Assembly (NCBI RefSeq): GCF_036013975.1
Contig: NZ_CP107904.1
Span: 310,001 to 374,000, forward strand
DNA: 64,000 bases
DNA from: Kitasatospora sp. NBC_00458
GTDB lineage: Bacteria > Actinomycetota > Actinomycetes > Streptomycetales > Streptomycetaceae
Direction of reading: 5' to 3'
The notes below the pieces were generated by a model. The model was not told where the DNA came from. It saw nothing but the letters and a program-made list of their open reading frames with translations, and searched no databases. Position numbers and translations under genes: made by a program. Numbering within the stretch: the first letter of the stretch is position 1; every line of letters starts with the position of its first letter. Positions 39,201 through 47,129 of the stretch are shown here, in pieces.

Positions 39201-40860
39201 CGCCGTCAAACGACTCCAGCTCGAAGCCCCCGACGGACGGGCGGACTCCGCCGGCACCCGGGTACGGGAGGTCGGACGCCGCCTTGCGGAGTCTCCGGTG
39301 CTGCCGATGGACACGGCGGGAGTCCGCCCGGACACCGGCTTCAACTTCCTGGGCACCTTCCACCTGCCCGACGAACCCGCACTGGACTGGACCGTCGCGG
39401 ACGAGCAGCCCGGTACCGCCCGCTGCGCCGGCGGCGATCCCCTGTACGCCCTGCGCCTCACCACCCGCATCGTCGAGAAGCGGCTGGTCGCCGACCTCGT
39501 CTACGCGCCGCCCGGACCGGCGCACCGGGCGGCGGAACGCATCGTCGCCTCCTTCGCCCGTACGGTGGCGGCGGCGGCCGGGACCACCGCGGCCGCACCG
39601 GTCCGGCCCCCGCTGTCCACCTCCGGCCACCTGCTCCACCGCGGCGGCCCCGCGCCCGCGGTCGGCACCACGGTCGGCCCCGCAGGCGGCACCACGGTCG
39701 GCCCCGCAGGCGGCACCGCGGTCGGCACCGCGGTCGGCCGCCTCACGGTGGCCGAACCCGCCCGGGTGCTGCTCACCGGCGCCACCGGCTACCTGGGCGG
39801 CCACCTGCTCACCGAACTCCTCCGGCGCGGCGCCCACGTCACCTGCCTGGTACGCGCGGAGGGCGACCTCGACGCGGCCCGTCGGCTCGACCGGGTCCGG
39901 CGGACCGGCGCCCGCCACGACCGGATCGAGGCCGTCGCCGGTGACATCGACCGCGAGGGGCTCGGCCTGTCCCGGGCCGGGCTCTCCCTGGCCCGAACCG
40001 CCCGGACCGTCCTGCACGCCGCGGCGGACGTCCGCCTGGTGGCCTCGCCCGCCGAGCTGGAACGGACCAACCACACCGCGGTCCGCCGACTGCTCGCCTG
40101 GATCGACGAGCACACCCCCACGGCCCGGTTCCACCACATCTCGACGCTCGCCGTCGCGGGGGGCGTCGACGGAGCCGCCCGCAGGTTCAGCGAGGCCGAC
40201 CTGCGGATCGGCCAGCGCTTCCGCACCCCCTACGAACAGGCGAAGTTCCGCGCCGAGGAGGCCGTCCGCGCCTGGGCGGCGACGGGCCGCCCGTACTTCA
40301 TCCACCGCAGCGGGCACATCGCGGCGCACAGCCTGACCGGGGCCTTCCAGCCGAACGTCGGGGACAACCGGATCTACCAGCTCATCCACGGCTACCTGCT
40401 GGCCGGCGCGGCGCCCCGGCGTCCGGCCGCCGGCTTCGCGTTCTCCCACGTCGACACCGTGGCCGCCGGGATCGCCGCGATCGCCGCCAACCCCTACGCC
40501 GCACCCGGCACCTACCACGTCGAGACCCCGTACGAGACGCCGCACGACGAGCTCGTCCGGTGGCTCGCCGCCCACGGCCACCCGGTCGTGCTCACCGGCG
40601 ACGAGGAGTTCGCCGCCGCGATCGCCCGGGCCGAACGGAGCCACCCGACCGAGGCCGGACTGGCCGCGGCGTGGTCCCTCCAGGACGAGCGCAACGTCGT
40701 CGTCGACCGCTCCTACACGACGTCCGTGCTCGACCGGCTGGGCGTCCGGTTCACCGCTCCGACCCGGCAGTGGTGGTCCACGGCGCTCTCCTGGGCGGCC
40801 GAGGCCGGATACCTCCCGCCCGCCGGCGCCCCGACCGCACGCCCCGACCGCACGACCTGA
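36289..40860 (+). CDS. Single-module NRPS, domains A-T-E-R, predicted Asp-specific
   Basis: The product is 1523 aa. A domain (about 20-530): LSFTSGSSGEPKAVAV, NHYGPTETT, RTGDL, RQVKIRGFRV, GPNGKLDR. Lining the ten specificity positions by eye gives D-L-T-K-L-G-H-V-G-K, the aspartate pattern. T domain (about 575-640) has the LGGDSIL arm site. Then comes an epimerisation domain (about 655-1105), with HWNQS, AHHLVVDGLSWRVLL, VEVETHGRD, TVGWFT and FNFLGTF. A C-terminal thioester reductase (about 1155-1520) has LLTGATGYLGGHLL and PYEQAK (YxxxK). There is no condensation domain, so no peptide bond is made here. Expected product: an Asp-derived amino aldehyde or alcohol, probably D-configured. Repeated heptads DGRLGAV and GTTVGPAG-type units form the linkers. 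Confidence 0.92.
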   Translation: MTSATRHVGSTRSTGTLPGLLSRIARLHPHRPALADGVRAFDYRTLDAVTDRIAARLGRAGVGRGDRVALIGPRDARMLALLHGVLRSGAAAVMADPQWSAPDLRRRLDSVRVRRALTTEAPVRGPGGCPTESVDVDALAAHGHRPQRTDRPHRTDRPHRTGTVGASGDLAYLSFTSGSSGEPKAVAVTHANGVHYARALADRLRFTEADAPRIAHVTTLAADLGHTAWLLALATGGSVQVVPDDESRDPDAFWATLSGAGVSVLKTTPSHLTALLEARAVTGRPAVPALHTVLLGGEALPRALAADLLDTGVAARVVNHYGPTETTVGATCFLATTTDQLPPDEAAVPIGTAIGEVVLTVVDGDGRPAADGAVGELLIGGKGVTAGYFGRPAETARGFARHDGRLMYRTGDLCRRRPDGNLVFLGRSDRQVKIRGFRVDLAEVERAVEGFPGVRRSSVLVRDTAVGGQLLAAITLADGAAPHGVADRLGAHLRDRLPGYSVPQPILVLPDFPVGPNGKLDRERLGALVTEAVEARAAGPRAPADARPGAVDGRLGAVDGRLGAVDGRLGAVTRSITDFWASALGLPLVGPHADVLSLGGDSILAMRTIALLRRSGLYVRPDEFYRHPTATGLASAATPARAAATAPAAGPGRGDDRALPLAPAQRWLFRQPVEDPRHWNQSVLLRCRATVDPPTLSAAVAAVLARHPALRRPVSPDGYGDARPVPDLDPVSFSRLPGPAGPVARTVTEVCTELQRSLDPAAGRLVRFHLFCGPPGTDDRLALIAHHLVVDGLSWRVLLDDLAHTYRAVLDNKPADLPPTADFYQWAATAPPAPAPEPATGHAADPATGAASTAVAAAVPRPRAEAAATARTDAGTDAGAAAGPDARTKATGRTPAPDPAAISWTLDESGTAALIGRHGAGPGLEAFLLSAFADAVSGWTGRPRLAVEVETHGRDGTADTGEHLDTVGWFTAVKRLQLEAPDGRADSAGTRVREVGRRLAESPVLPMDTAGVRPDTGFNFLGTFHLPDEPALDWTVADEQPGTARCAGGDPLYALRLTTRIVEKRLVADLVYAPPGPAHRAAERIVASFARTVAAAAGTTAAAPVRPPLSTSGHLLHRGGPAPAVGTTVGPAGGTTVGPAGGTAVGTAVGRLTVAEPARVLLTGATGYLGGHLLTELLRRGAHVTCLVRAEGDLDAARRLDRVRRTGARHDRIEAVAGDIDREGLGLSRAGLSLARTARTVLHAAADVRLVASPAELERTNHTAVRRLLAWIDEHTPTARFHHISTLAVAGGVDGAARRFSEADLRIGQRFRTPYEQAKFRAEEAVRAWAATGRPYFIHRSGHIAAHSLTGAFQPNVGDNRIYQLIHGYLLAGAAPRRPAAGFAFSHVDTVAAGIAAIAANPYAAPGTYHVETPYETPHDELVRWLAAHGHPVVLTGDEEFAAAIARAERSHPTEAGLAAAWSLQDERNVVVDRSYTTSVLDRLGVRFTAPTRQWWSTALSWAAEAGYLPPAGAPTARPDRTT
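37942..38001. repeat. 21-bp tandem repeat in the A-T linker
   Basis: The unit encodes DGRLGAV and is repeated about three times between the adenylation and carrier domains. It keeps frame and sets linker length. Confidence 0.8.
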
Positions 40861-40892
40861 CCACCGCGACCGACCACACGACCGAACCACCG

Positions 40893-40932
40893 CACCGCCG
40901 CACCGCCGCACCGCCGCACCGCCGCACCGCCG
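40893..40932. repeat. 8-bp tandem repeat, five perfect copies
   Basis: CACCGCCG is repeated five times in the 172-bp spacer between the NRPS and the aminotransferase. Eight is not a multiple of three, so it is non-coding and slippage-prone. Confidence 0.85.
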
Positions 40933-41032
40933 CGAGTGAACGCAGCACCGCGCGACCGCACCACAGCGACCGATCGCACGGCCCGACACCGCGACCGACC
41001 GCCGCCGCATCCGCCGACAGAAGGCAGGCTCC

Positions 41033-42301
41033 GTGTCCCGACTCTCCCCGGTGCTCAAGCAGGCCACCCCCGTCGTCGCCACCCGCGGCGAGGGGATCCA
41101 CCTCTTCGACGCCGACGGCCGACGCTACCTCGACTTCACCTCCGGCGTGGGGGTGACCGGCACCGGCCACTGCCACCCGCGCGTGGTCGAGGCGGTGCGC
41201 GACCAGGCCGGCAGGCTGCTGCACGGCCAGTACACCACCGTGCTGCACCACCCCCTGCTCGCCCTGACCGAACGGCTGGGCGAGGTGCTCCCGCCCGGCC
41301 TCGACTCGCTGTTCTACGCCACCGCCGGCACCGAGGCCGTCGAGGCCGCACTGCGGCTCGCCCGGCACGCCACCGGCCGGCAGAACGTGGTCGTCTTCGA
41401 GGGCTCCTTCCACGGGCGCACCATGGGCGCGGCCGCCCTCACCACCGCCGGTACGCGCTTCCGCGCCGGCATCGGCCCGGTGATGCCGGGCGTCGCCGTG
41501 GCCCCGTTCCCGTCCGCCTTCCGGCTCGGGCTGAGCGAGGAGGACGCGGTCGAGTACGCCCTGCGCGGGCTGGACCGGGTCCTGGCCACCGTCAGCGCAC
41601 CCGCCGAGACCGCCGCGATGTTCGTCGAGCCGGTACTCGGAGAGGGCGGCTACGTACCGGCGCCGCCCGGCTTCCTGGCCGGGCTGCGGGACCGCGCGGA
41701 CCGGCACGGGATCCTCCTGGTCGTCGACGAGATCCAGACCGGCTTCGGACGGACCGGCAGGTTCTGGGCCCACCAGCACGACGCCGGGACCGTGCCGGAC
41801 GTCCTGATCACGGCCAAGGGGCTGGCCAGCGGTCTGCCGCTCTCAGCGATCGCCGCGCCCGCCGCGCTGATGCAGCGGGCCTGGCCGGGTTCGCAGGGCG
41901 GCACCTACGGCGGGAACCCGTTGGCCTGCGCCGCCGCGCTGGCGACGCTCGACGTCATCCGGGACGAACGGCTCGTCGAGAACGCCGCCGACCAGGGAGC
42001 GCGACTGCTCGACGGGCTCCGCGCGGTCGCGTCCGGCACCCCTGCCGTCGCCGACGTCCGGGGCCTCGGGCTGATGGCGGGCAGCGAGTTCCGTCACCCG
42101 GACGGCGCCCCGGACCCGGACACCGCCCGGCGCGCCCAGCAGGCGGCGGCCGAGCTCGGCCTGCTGCTGCTCACCTGCGGCATCGACCTGAACGTGGTCA
42201 GGATGGTCCCGCCGCTGATCGTCACGGCGGAGCAGGTCGACGAGGCACTGGCGGTCTGGTCGAAGGCCCTCGCCGTCGCCACGGACACGACGACCCGCTA
42301 G
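41033..42301 (+). CDS. Class III PLP aminotransferase of the NRPS cluster
   Basis: The product is 422 aa. It aligns with the 4-aminobutyrate/acetylornithine/diaminobutyrate aminotransferase group: YLDFTSGVGVTGTGHCHPRVVEA, FYATAGTEAVEAALRLAR, FEGSFHGRTMGA, VVDEIQTGFGRTG (Asp that binds the PLP ring) and ITAKGLASGLPLSA with the PLP Lys, then GGTYGGNPLACAAALA. In this setting the likely substrate is the aldehyde released by the NRPS reductase domain, giving a primary amine. GTG 41033 has GGCAGG upstream. Confidence 0.92.
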   Translation: MSRLSPVLKQATPVVATRGEGIHLFDADGRRYLDFTSGVGVTGTGHCHPRVVEAVRDQAGRLLHGQYTTVLHHPLLALTERLGEVLPPGLDSLFYATAGTEAVEAALRLARHATGRQNVVVFEGSFHGRTMGAAALTTAGTRFRAGIGPVMPGVAVAPFPSAFRLGLSEEDAVEYALRGLDRVLATVSAPAETAAMFVEPVLGEGGYVPAPPGFLAGLRDRADRHGILLVVDEIQTGFGRTGRFWAHQHDAGTVPDVLITAKGLASGLPLSAIAAPAALMQRAWPGSQGGTYGGNPLACAAALATLDVIRDERLVENAADQGARLLDGLRAVASGTPAVADVRGLGLMAGSEFRHPDGAPDPDTARRAQQAAAELGLLLLTCGIDLNVVRMVPPLIVTAEQVDEALAVWSKALAVATDTTTR

Positions 42302-42430
42302 GGCGTGCTCGCGGGGTCGCGCCGGACCGGGCCGCGGCGCCGGGCGCGCGGCCTGGCGCGCGGCCTGGCGGGCGACCGGCCGGGGACGGACGCCCCGCGT
42401 CGCGGGCCAGGCGTGGCCCCGCACACGCGT

Positions 42431-42480
42431 CCCGGAACAGCCCGAGACAGACCGGAACAGACCGGAACAGACCGCCACAG
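42431..42480. repeat. 10-bp near-perfect repeat, five units
   Basis: Units related to ACCGGAACAG follow each other with exact 10-bp period (two are identical) in the 247-bp gap before the TauD-type gene. One unit per helical turn could place repeated protein sites on one face of the DNA. Confidence 0.7.
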
Positions 42481-42548
42481 GCCCGGCGAAGGTCCGGTGA
42501 GGACAACCGAGAACGGCCGAGGACAACGACGAAGGGAGTGGTCGCCCC

Positions 42549-43409
42549 ATGCCGGACGACACCGTGCAGGAGATCGGCTGGAGCAGTGCGGGCCTGGCCG
42601 CACGGCGCGACACCTGGTCGCTCGCCCTCGGCGAGGACGACCGACGGCTGCTCCAGGCGGACGCGGGGGCCGGGCGGTGGGACCGGGCCGAACCGGTCCG
42701 CGCCAGGCTCCGCGCGTTCGTGCGGAGCAGCACCCGGTCCGCGGGTCTCACGCACATCGGCGGACTGCTGGACCCGACGGCACCGCTGGACGAGCTGGTG
42801 GCGGCGCTGTCGTTCACACTCGGCGACTTCGGCGAGATCGTCCCCCAGAACGGGCAGGGCGACCTGACCCAGGTGCTCCGCGACCAGGACGGCGACGGGA
42901 ACACCGAACTGGGGTTCCACTGCGACACCTGCGACCTGCTCGTCCTGTTCTGCCTGCAACCCGCGGCGAGGGGCGGGGGGCTCACCAAGCTGGCGAGCGC
43001 GCGCCACGTCCGCGACATCATCGCGCGGGAGCGGCCCGACGCCCTCGCCACCCTCGGCGAGGACTGGACCTTCAACCGGACCGGCCGGGCGGGCCCGCAG
43101 GTGATCGTCTCCCCGATCCTCTTCACCCAGAAGGACGGGACCGTCGGCTGCTACTACCAGACCCGCACCGTGCGGTCCTCCCCCGAGCGGGGAGGACCGC
43201 CCCTGACGGAGCGCCAGTGGGAGGCCCTCGACGTGCTCGACGAGGTGCTCTACCGCCCCGAGATCGCCTTCGGCCTGCCGATGGCCGCCTCCGACCTGCT
43301 GATCATCCGCAACAGCCGTGTCCTGCACGGCCGTTCCCCCTACGTCGACGAGCCCGGACCGCGCTCCCGCCGCATGCTGCGGATCTGGATGAACACGGAG
43401 GACCTGTGA
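42549..43409 (+). CDS. TauD/TfdA-type Fe(II)/2-oxoglutarate dioxygenase
   Basis: The product is 286 aa. The metal ligands are in LGFHCDTCDLLVLFCLQP (H-x-D) and RNSRVLHGRSPYVD (distal His), with the 2-oxoglutarate Arg in RRMLRIWM. This matches the TauD/clavaminate-synthase type oxygenases, which hydroxylate, desaturate or cyclise amino acid derivatives. GAAGGGAG precedes the ATG. Its stop overlaps the SDR start in a GTGA junction. Confidence 0.9.
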   Translation: MPDDTVQEIGWSSAGLAARRDTWSLALGEDDRRLLQADAGAGRWDRAEPVRARLRAFVRSSTRSAGLTHIGGLLDPTAPLDELVAALSFTLGDFGEIVPQNGQGDLTQVLRDQDGDGNTELGFHCDTCDLLVLFCLQPAARGGGLTKLASARHVRDIIARERPDALATLGEDWTFNRTGRAGPQVIVSPILFTQKDGTVGCYYQTRTVRSSPERGGPPLTERQWEALDVLDEVLYRPEIAFGLPMAASDLLIIRNSRVLHGRSPYVDEPGPRSRRMLRIWMNTEDL

Positions 43410-44221
43410 CCGACCCCACCCCCACCGACGCCGCCACCCCCACCGCCGCCCCCGGAACAGCCCCCGCGGAGCAGCCCGGCCGGATCGCCCTCGTCACCGG
43501 TGGCGGCAGCGGCATCGGCAGGGCCAGCGCGCTCGCCCTGCTCGGCGCCGGCTGGTCGGTCGCCGTCGCCGGGCGGCGCAAGGACGCCCTGGAGGAGACC
43601 GTCGCCCTGGCCGGCGTCGAACCGTCCCGCGTGCTGGCCGTGCCGGCCGACGTCAGGGACGCCGCTCAGGTCGCCGAGCTCTTCGGGGCCGTCCGCCGCC
43701 GGTTCGGCCGGGTGGACCTGCTGTTCAACAACGCGGGAGCGGCCGCGCCGCGCCGGCCGATCGCGGACACGCCCGTCGAGGACTGGAACCTGGTGATGGA
43801 CACCATCGTGACCGGCGGCTTCCTCTGCGCGAGGGAGGCGTTCCGGGTGATGGGCTCCCAGTCCCCGGCCGGCGGACGCATCATCAACAACGGTGCGCCG
43901 TCCGCCCACGTGCCCCGGCCGAACTCCGTCGCCTACACGGCCGCCAAGCACGCCCTCCTCGGTCTGACCCGGGTGCTGTCGCTGGACGGCCGCCGGCACG
44001 GCATCGCCGTCGGGCAGATCGACGTGGGCAACGTGGCTCCGCCCGACGGCCGCCCGCAGCCGGCGGCCATGCAGGCCGACGGATCGCTGGCGGTGGAGGC
44101 GACCATCCCGGTGGAGCGCTTCACCGAGGCGCTGCTGCTGATGGCCTCGATGCCGCTGGACACCAACGTCCAGTCCCTGACCGTGCTGCCGACCACCATG
44201 CCGTTCGTCGGGCGCGGCTGA
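43406..44221 (+). CDS. Short-chain dehydrogenase/reductase of the NRPS cluster
   Basis: The product is 271 aa. After a 25-residue Pro/Thr/Ala-rich lead come RIALVTGGGSGIGRASALAL, AGRRKDALEE (NADP-type Arg), LFNNAGAAAPRRPI, IINNGAPSAHVPRPNSVAYTAAKHAL (Ser and Y-x3-K) and the usual end. GTG 43406 follows GGAGG. It probably reduces or oxidises a hydroxyl/keto group made by one of the two oxygenases. Confidence 0.9.
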   Translation: MTDPTPTDAATPTAAPGTAPAEQPGRIALVTGGGSGIGRASALALLGAGWSVAVAGRRKDALEETVALAGVEPSRVLAVPADVRDAAQVAELFGAVRRRFGRVDLLFNNAGAAAPRRPIADTPVEDWNLVMDTIVTGGFLCAREAFRVMGSQSPAGGRIINNGAPSAHVPRPNSVAYTAAKHALLGLTRVLSLDGRRHGIAVGQIDVGNVAPPDGRPQPAAMQADGSLAVEATIPVERFTEALLLMASMPLDTNVQSLTVLPTTMPFVGRG

Positions 44222-44224
44222 GCG

Positions 44225-45073
44225 ATGCTGGTCAGCGCCCGCTCCTTCGACGAGTACCGCGCCATGTTCGCGCTCACCGAGCACGACCTGCGGCTGGGGA
44301 TCCTGGACTGCCCGGGCGGCGCCGCCGGCTTCGTCGCCGAAGCCGGACGGCGCGGCACCGACGCCGTGGCCGTCGACCCCGCCTACGCCGACGACCGGGA
44401 GGACCTCGGCGCGCTGGTCCTGCGCGAGATCCGCCACAAGCACGCGGCCCTGGTGCGGGACGCCTCCGAGTACGTCTGGACCCGGCTCGGCGGCCCCGAG
44501 CGCCTCACCCGGCTGCGCAGCCGGGCCGCCCGCGCCTTCGCCGCCGACATCGCCGCCCGCCCGGACCGCTACGTCGCCGGCTCGCTTCCCCGGCTGCCCT
44601 TCCCCGACCGGTCGTTCGACCTCGTGCTCGGCTCCCACCTGCTGTTCTCCTACGGGGCGCGGCTCGACGAGGACTTCCACCTGGCCTCCCTGCTCGACCT
44701 GGCGCGGGTCTCCCGGTGGCAGGTGCGGCTGTTCCCGGTCCTGCTGCACACCAGCAACGTCCGGTACGGCCCGCTGGACCGCGTCAGGTCCGCACTGGCC
44801 GAGCACGGCGTCCCGAGCCGGCTGGAGCGGGTCGGCTACGAGTTCCAGCCCGGCGGGGACGAGATGCTCGTGCTCTCGACCGCGGGCTACCGGCCGCCCG
44901 CCGCCGCGGCGCCACCCGTGCGCGACCCCGCGGCCGGGGCGCTCGACCCGGTGCGCTGGCGGCACCGGGAGGCGCCCGACGGCCGTGCGGGCCCGGCCCA
45001 GGCCCCGGATCCGGTCGGGGATCCGGGTCCCGGTCCGGGCCACCGGGGCGCCACCGGCCGGAGCGGTGCCTAG
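44225..45073 (+). CDS. Methyltransferase-like Rossmann protein, last gene of the NRPS cluster
   Basis: The product is 282 aa. GILDCPGGAAGFVAEAGRRGTDAVAVDPAY resembles SAM motif I and the following acidic strand, and LPFPDRSFDLVLGSHLLFSYGARLDEDFHLASLLDLARV is the typical motif IV-V region of class I methyltransferases. The Pro in place of a motif-I Gly and an unusual helical insert (about 55-110) make methylation activity uncertain. The last 50 residues are Pro/Gly/Ala-rich. It starts 3 bp after the SDR stop and ends in a 4-bp tail overlap with a convergent gene. Confidence 0.75.
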   Translation: MLVSARSFDEYRAMFALTEHDLRLGILDCPGGAAGFVAEAGRRGTDAVAVDPAYADDREDLGALVLREIRHKHAALVRDASEYVWTRLGGPERLTRLRSRAARAFAADIAARPDRYVAGSLPRLPFPDRSFDLVLGSHLLFSYGARLDEDFHLASLLDLARVSRWQVRLFPVLLHTSNVRYGPLDRVRSALAEHGVPSRLERVGYEFQPGGDEMLVLSTAGYRPPAAAAPPVRDPAAGALDPVRWRHREAPDGRAGPAQAPDPVGDPGPGPGHRGATGRSGA

Positions 45074-45999
45074 AAGAGCGCCTCCTGGGTGTCCGGGACC
45101 TCCGGGCGGACCCGCGAGCGCAGGGACAGGCCGGACGGCGGGCGGCCGGGCGCCGGGGAGAGCGTCCAGCCGGTGAGCAGGCGGGTGTCGAGGAGCAGCG
45201 GCTCGGACCCGTCGGCCTGGTCGAGCAGCAGGTGGCGCCCGATCGCGGGGCGCAGCAGTCCGGCGACCACCGCGCCCGGTGCGAGCGCGTCGATCTGCCG
45301 GTAGGCGGCCGGGGCGCCGCCGGTCAGGCCGTAGACCTCGACGTGGTCGGTGACCAAGTGGTCGGCCGACAGCTCCACCCCGTGGCCGTGGAGCAGCTCG
45401 TGGGCCCGGGTCCGGGCCTCGGTGAGCAGCGTGCGGCGGTGGGCGGTGTCGCCGTGCTCCCACCAGTGGTCGAGCTTGACCCGGCTGGTGAACCGTTCGC
45501 GTGCCAGTCCGGAGGCGGCGACGGTGAGTTCGGCCCGGCGGACGGCGGGGAGGCTGCCGCGTGCGGCGAAGGTCCAGGCCAGCGCGCCCTGTTCGAGCAG
45601 GCGGGTGGTGCCGCGCTGCTCGGCGGTCAGGCCGACCTTCAGCAGGCCCGGGCCGAACCAGGCGAGGTAGAGCCGGTAAGTGCGGCCGTCGTCGAGGATC
45701 TGGTCCCGGGCCAGGGCCAGGCCCCGGTCGACGCTCTGGCAGGGCGCGCACTGCACGGCGCCGCCGTCCGGGGCGATCTCGGCGTGGTGCGGGCACGGTG
45801 TGCGCTCGCTCCGGCCCGCCAGCAGGGCGCCGGTGCAGCGGCGCGGCCCGCCGAGGAGCCAGCCGACCGCCGTGCCGGGGGCCGCCTCGCGCTCGTGCAC
45901 GAGGTGGCCGCGGGCGGCGCTCAGCACCGGCCGGCCGTCGCGCCACCGCAGGCCGGTGGAGATCCAGCCGGTCGCCGGGCCCGCCTGTCGTTCTGCCAC
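45070..45999 (-). CDS. DUF2797 family protein
   Basis: The product is 309 aa. TPCPHHAEIAPDGGAVQCAPCQSVDRGLALARDQ gives a CxH...CxxC metal site near residue 85, followed by YRLYLAWFGPGLLKVGLTAEQRGTTRLLEQGALAW, which recalls a GIY-YIG-like fold as in other DUF2797 members. The biological role is unknown. GTG 45999 is preferred because GAGAGG lies 5 nt upstream; GTG 46005 is just before it. It is convergent with the NRPS cluster and bounds it. Confidence 0.8.
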   Translation of the reverse strand: MAERQAGPATGWISTGLRWRDGRPVLSAARGHLVHEREAAPGTAVGWLLGGPRRCTGALLAGRSERTPCPHHAEIAPDGGAVQCAPCQSVDRGLALARDQILDDGRTYRLYLAWFGPGLLKVGLTAEQRGTTRLLEQGALAWTFAARGSLPAVRRAELTVAASGLARERFTSRVKLDHWWEHGDTAHRRTLLTEARTRAHELLHGHGVELSADHLVTDHVEVYGLTGGAPAAYRQIDALAPGAVVAGLLRPAIGRHLLLDQADGSEPLLLDTRLLTGWTLSPAPGRPPSGLSLRSRVRPEVPDTQEALF

Positions 46000-46243
46000 G
46001 TTCACCTCTCCGCTCCGAGCAGTCGAGGCTACCCGCCGGGTCGGACAACGGGCCTCGGCGGGTCTCGCGGGCCCGGCCGGTGGGGCGCCCGCCGTGCCGT
46101 CGCACGGGCCGGGTCCGGCCCCGGCCCGGGCGACGGCACGCGCAGCAGCGGCGCCCGGTCGGTGCCGCGGCCCCGCGGCGGCCGCACCCGCAGGGCGGTG
46201 TCCGGGCGCCGGGCGCCGCCGCCCACCCGATACCGTCGCGGAC

Positions 46244-46915
46244 ATGATCACCGACACCGCCCCGCCCGGGCCCGTGACCCCCGACGACCTCGCCACCGTG
46301 CTCCGGCTCGCCGTCGCCACGCTGCGCTCCGCGCCCGCCGACGCCGACTGGTCGCGCCCCGCCGGCTCGATCAGCTGGGACTGCTGGAGCACCGTCGAGC
46401 ACCTCGCGGACGACCTGCTCGCCTACGCCGCCCAGCTGGGGCCGGCGGAGCCGCCGCGCGACCGCTACGTGCCGTTCGTCTCGGTGCGCCGCTTCCCCGG
46501 CGGGCCGAACAGCTTCGTGTTCGCCGACCGCGCGGGCGGGCCGGACGCGCTGCTGCAGGTGCTGGAGGCGAGCGGCGCGCTGATGGTCTCGATCGCCCGC
46601 ACCGCCTCGCCCGGGGTGCGGGCGTACCACCCGTGGGGTCTCGCCGATCCGGCCGGTTTCGGCGCGATGAGCCTGGTGGAGGCCCTGGTCCACCTGCACG
46701 ACGTCGCCGAGGGGCTCGGGCTGCCCTGGCAGCCGCCGGCCGACGTCTGCCACCGCGTGCTGGCCCGGCTCTTCCCGGACGTCCCGCTCGACGGCACGGC
46801 CGGCCCGTGGCCGACCCTGCTGTGGGCCACCGGCCGGACCGACCTGCCCGGCCGGCCCCGGCGGACGGACTGGCGCTGGTACGCGGCGGTGCCCGGGGAG
46901 GCCCCGTCCGTCTGA
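46244..46915 (+). CDS. DinB/maleylpyruvate-isomerase-like protein
   Basis: The product is 223 aa. ISWDCWSTVEHLADDLLAYAAQL and SLVEALVHLHDVAEGLGLPW place His residues on helices of a four-helix bundle, the metal-binding layout of DinB-like thiol transferases, which in actinomycetes often use mycothiol. The ending TLLWATGRTDLPGRPRRTDWRWYA is typical of this group. TACCGT (46231-46236) lies 7 bp before the ATG, so it is probably leaderless. Confidence 0.8.
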   Translation: MITDTAPPGPVTPDDLATVLRLAVATLRSAPADADWSRPAGSISWDCWSTVEHLADDLLAYAAQLGPAEPPRDRYVPFVSVRRFPGGPNSFVFADRAGGPDALLQVLEASGALMVSIARTASPGVRAYHPWGLADPAGFGAMSLVEALVHLHDVAEGLGLPWQPPADVCHRVLARLFPDVPLDGTAGPWPTLLWATGRTDLPGRPRRTDWRWYAAVPGEAPSV

Positions 46916-47129
46916 CCCCGCCCGCCCCGTCCGCTCCGTACGGCCCCGACCGCCCCCACCGGCGGTGACCGCGCCCCGCCCCGGGTGACGCCTCCTCACC
47001 CCCGGCAGCGCCGCAGGTCGCGGGCCCTTTGCACGGTCCCCCCGTCCACGTTCTATTGTGGCGGGCGCGGCGGCGGCGCGGCCGGGAGGCGGACGCAGCG
47101 CCGGACGGACGCGGAACGAAGGGGTGGAC

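Noticed and set aside
38260-39600. Third NRPS domain as a condensation domain
   Set aside because: The HHLVVDGLSW, ETHGRD, TVGWFT and FNFLG set is that of epimerisation domains.
37027-41082. 1351-codon minus-strand open frame over the NRPS
   Set aside because: Antisense shadow; the plus-strand frame has all NRPS core motifs.
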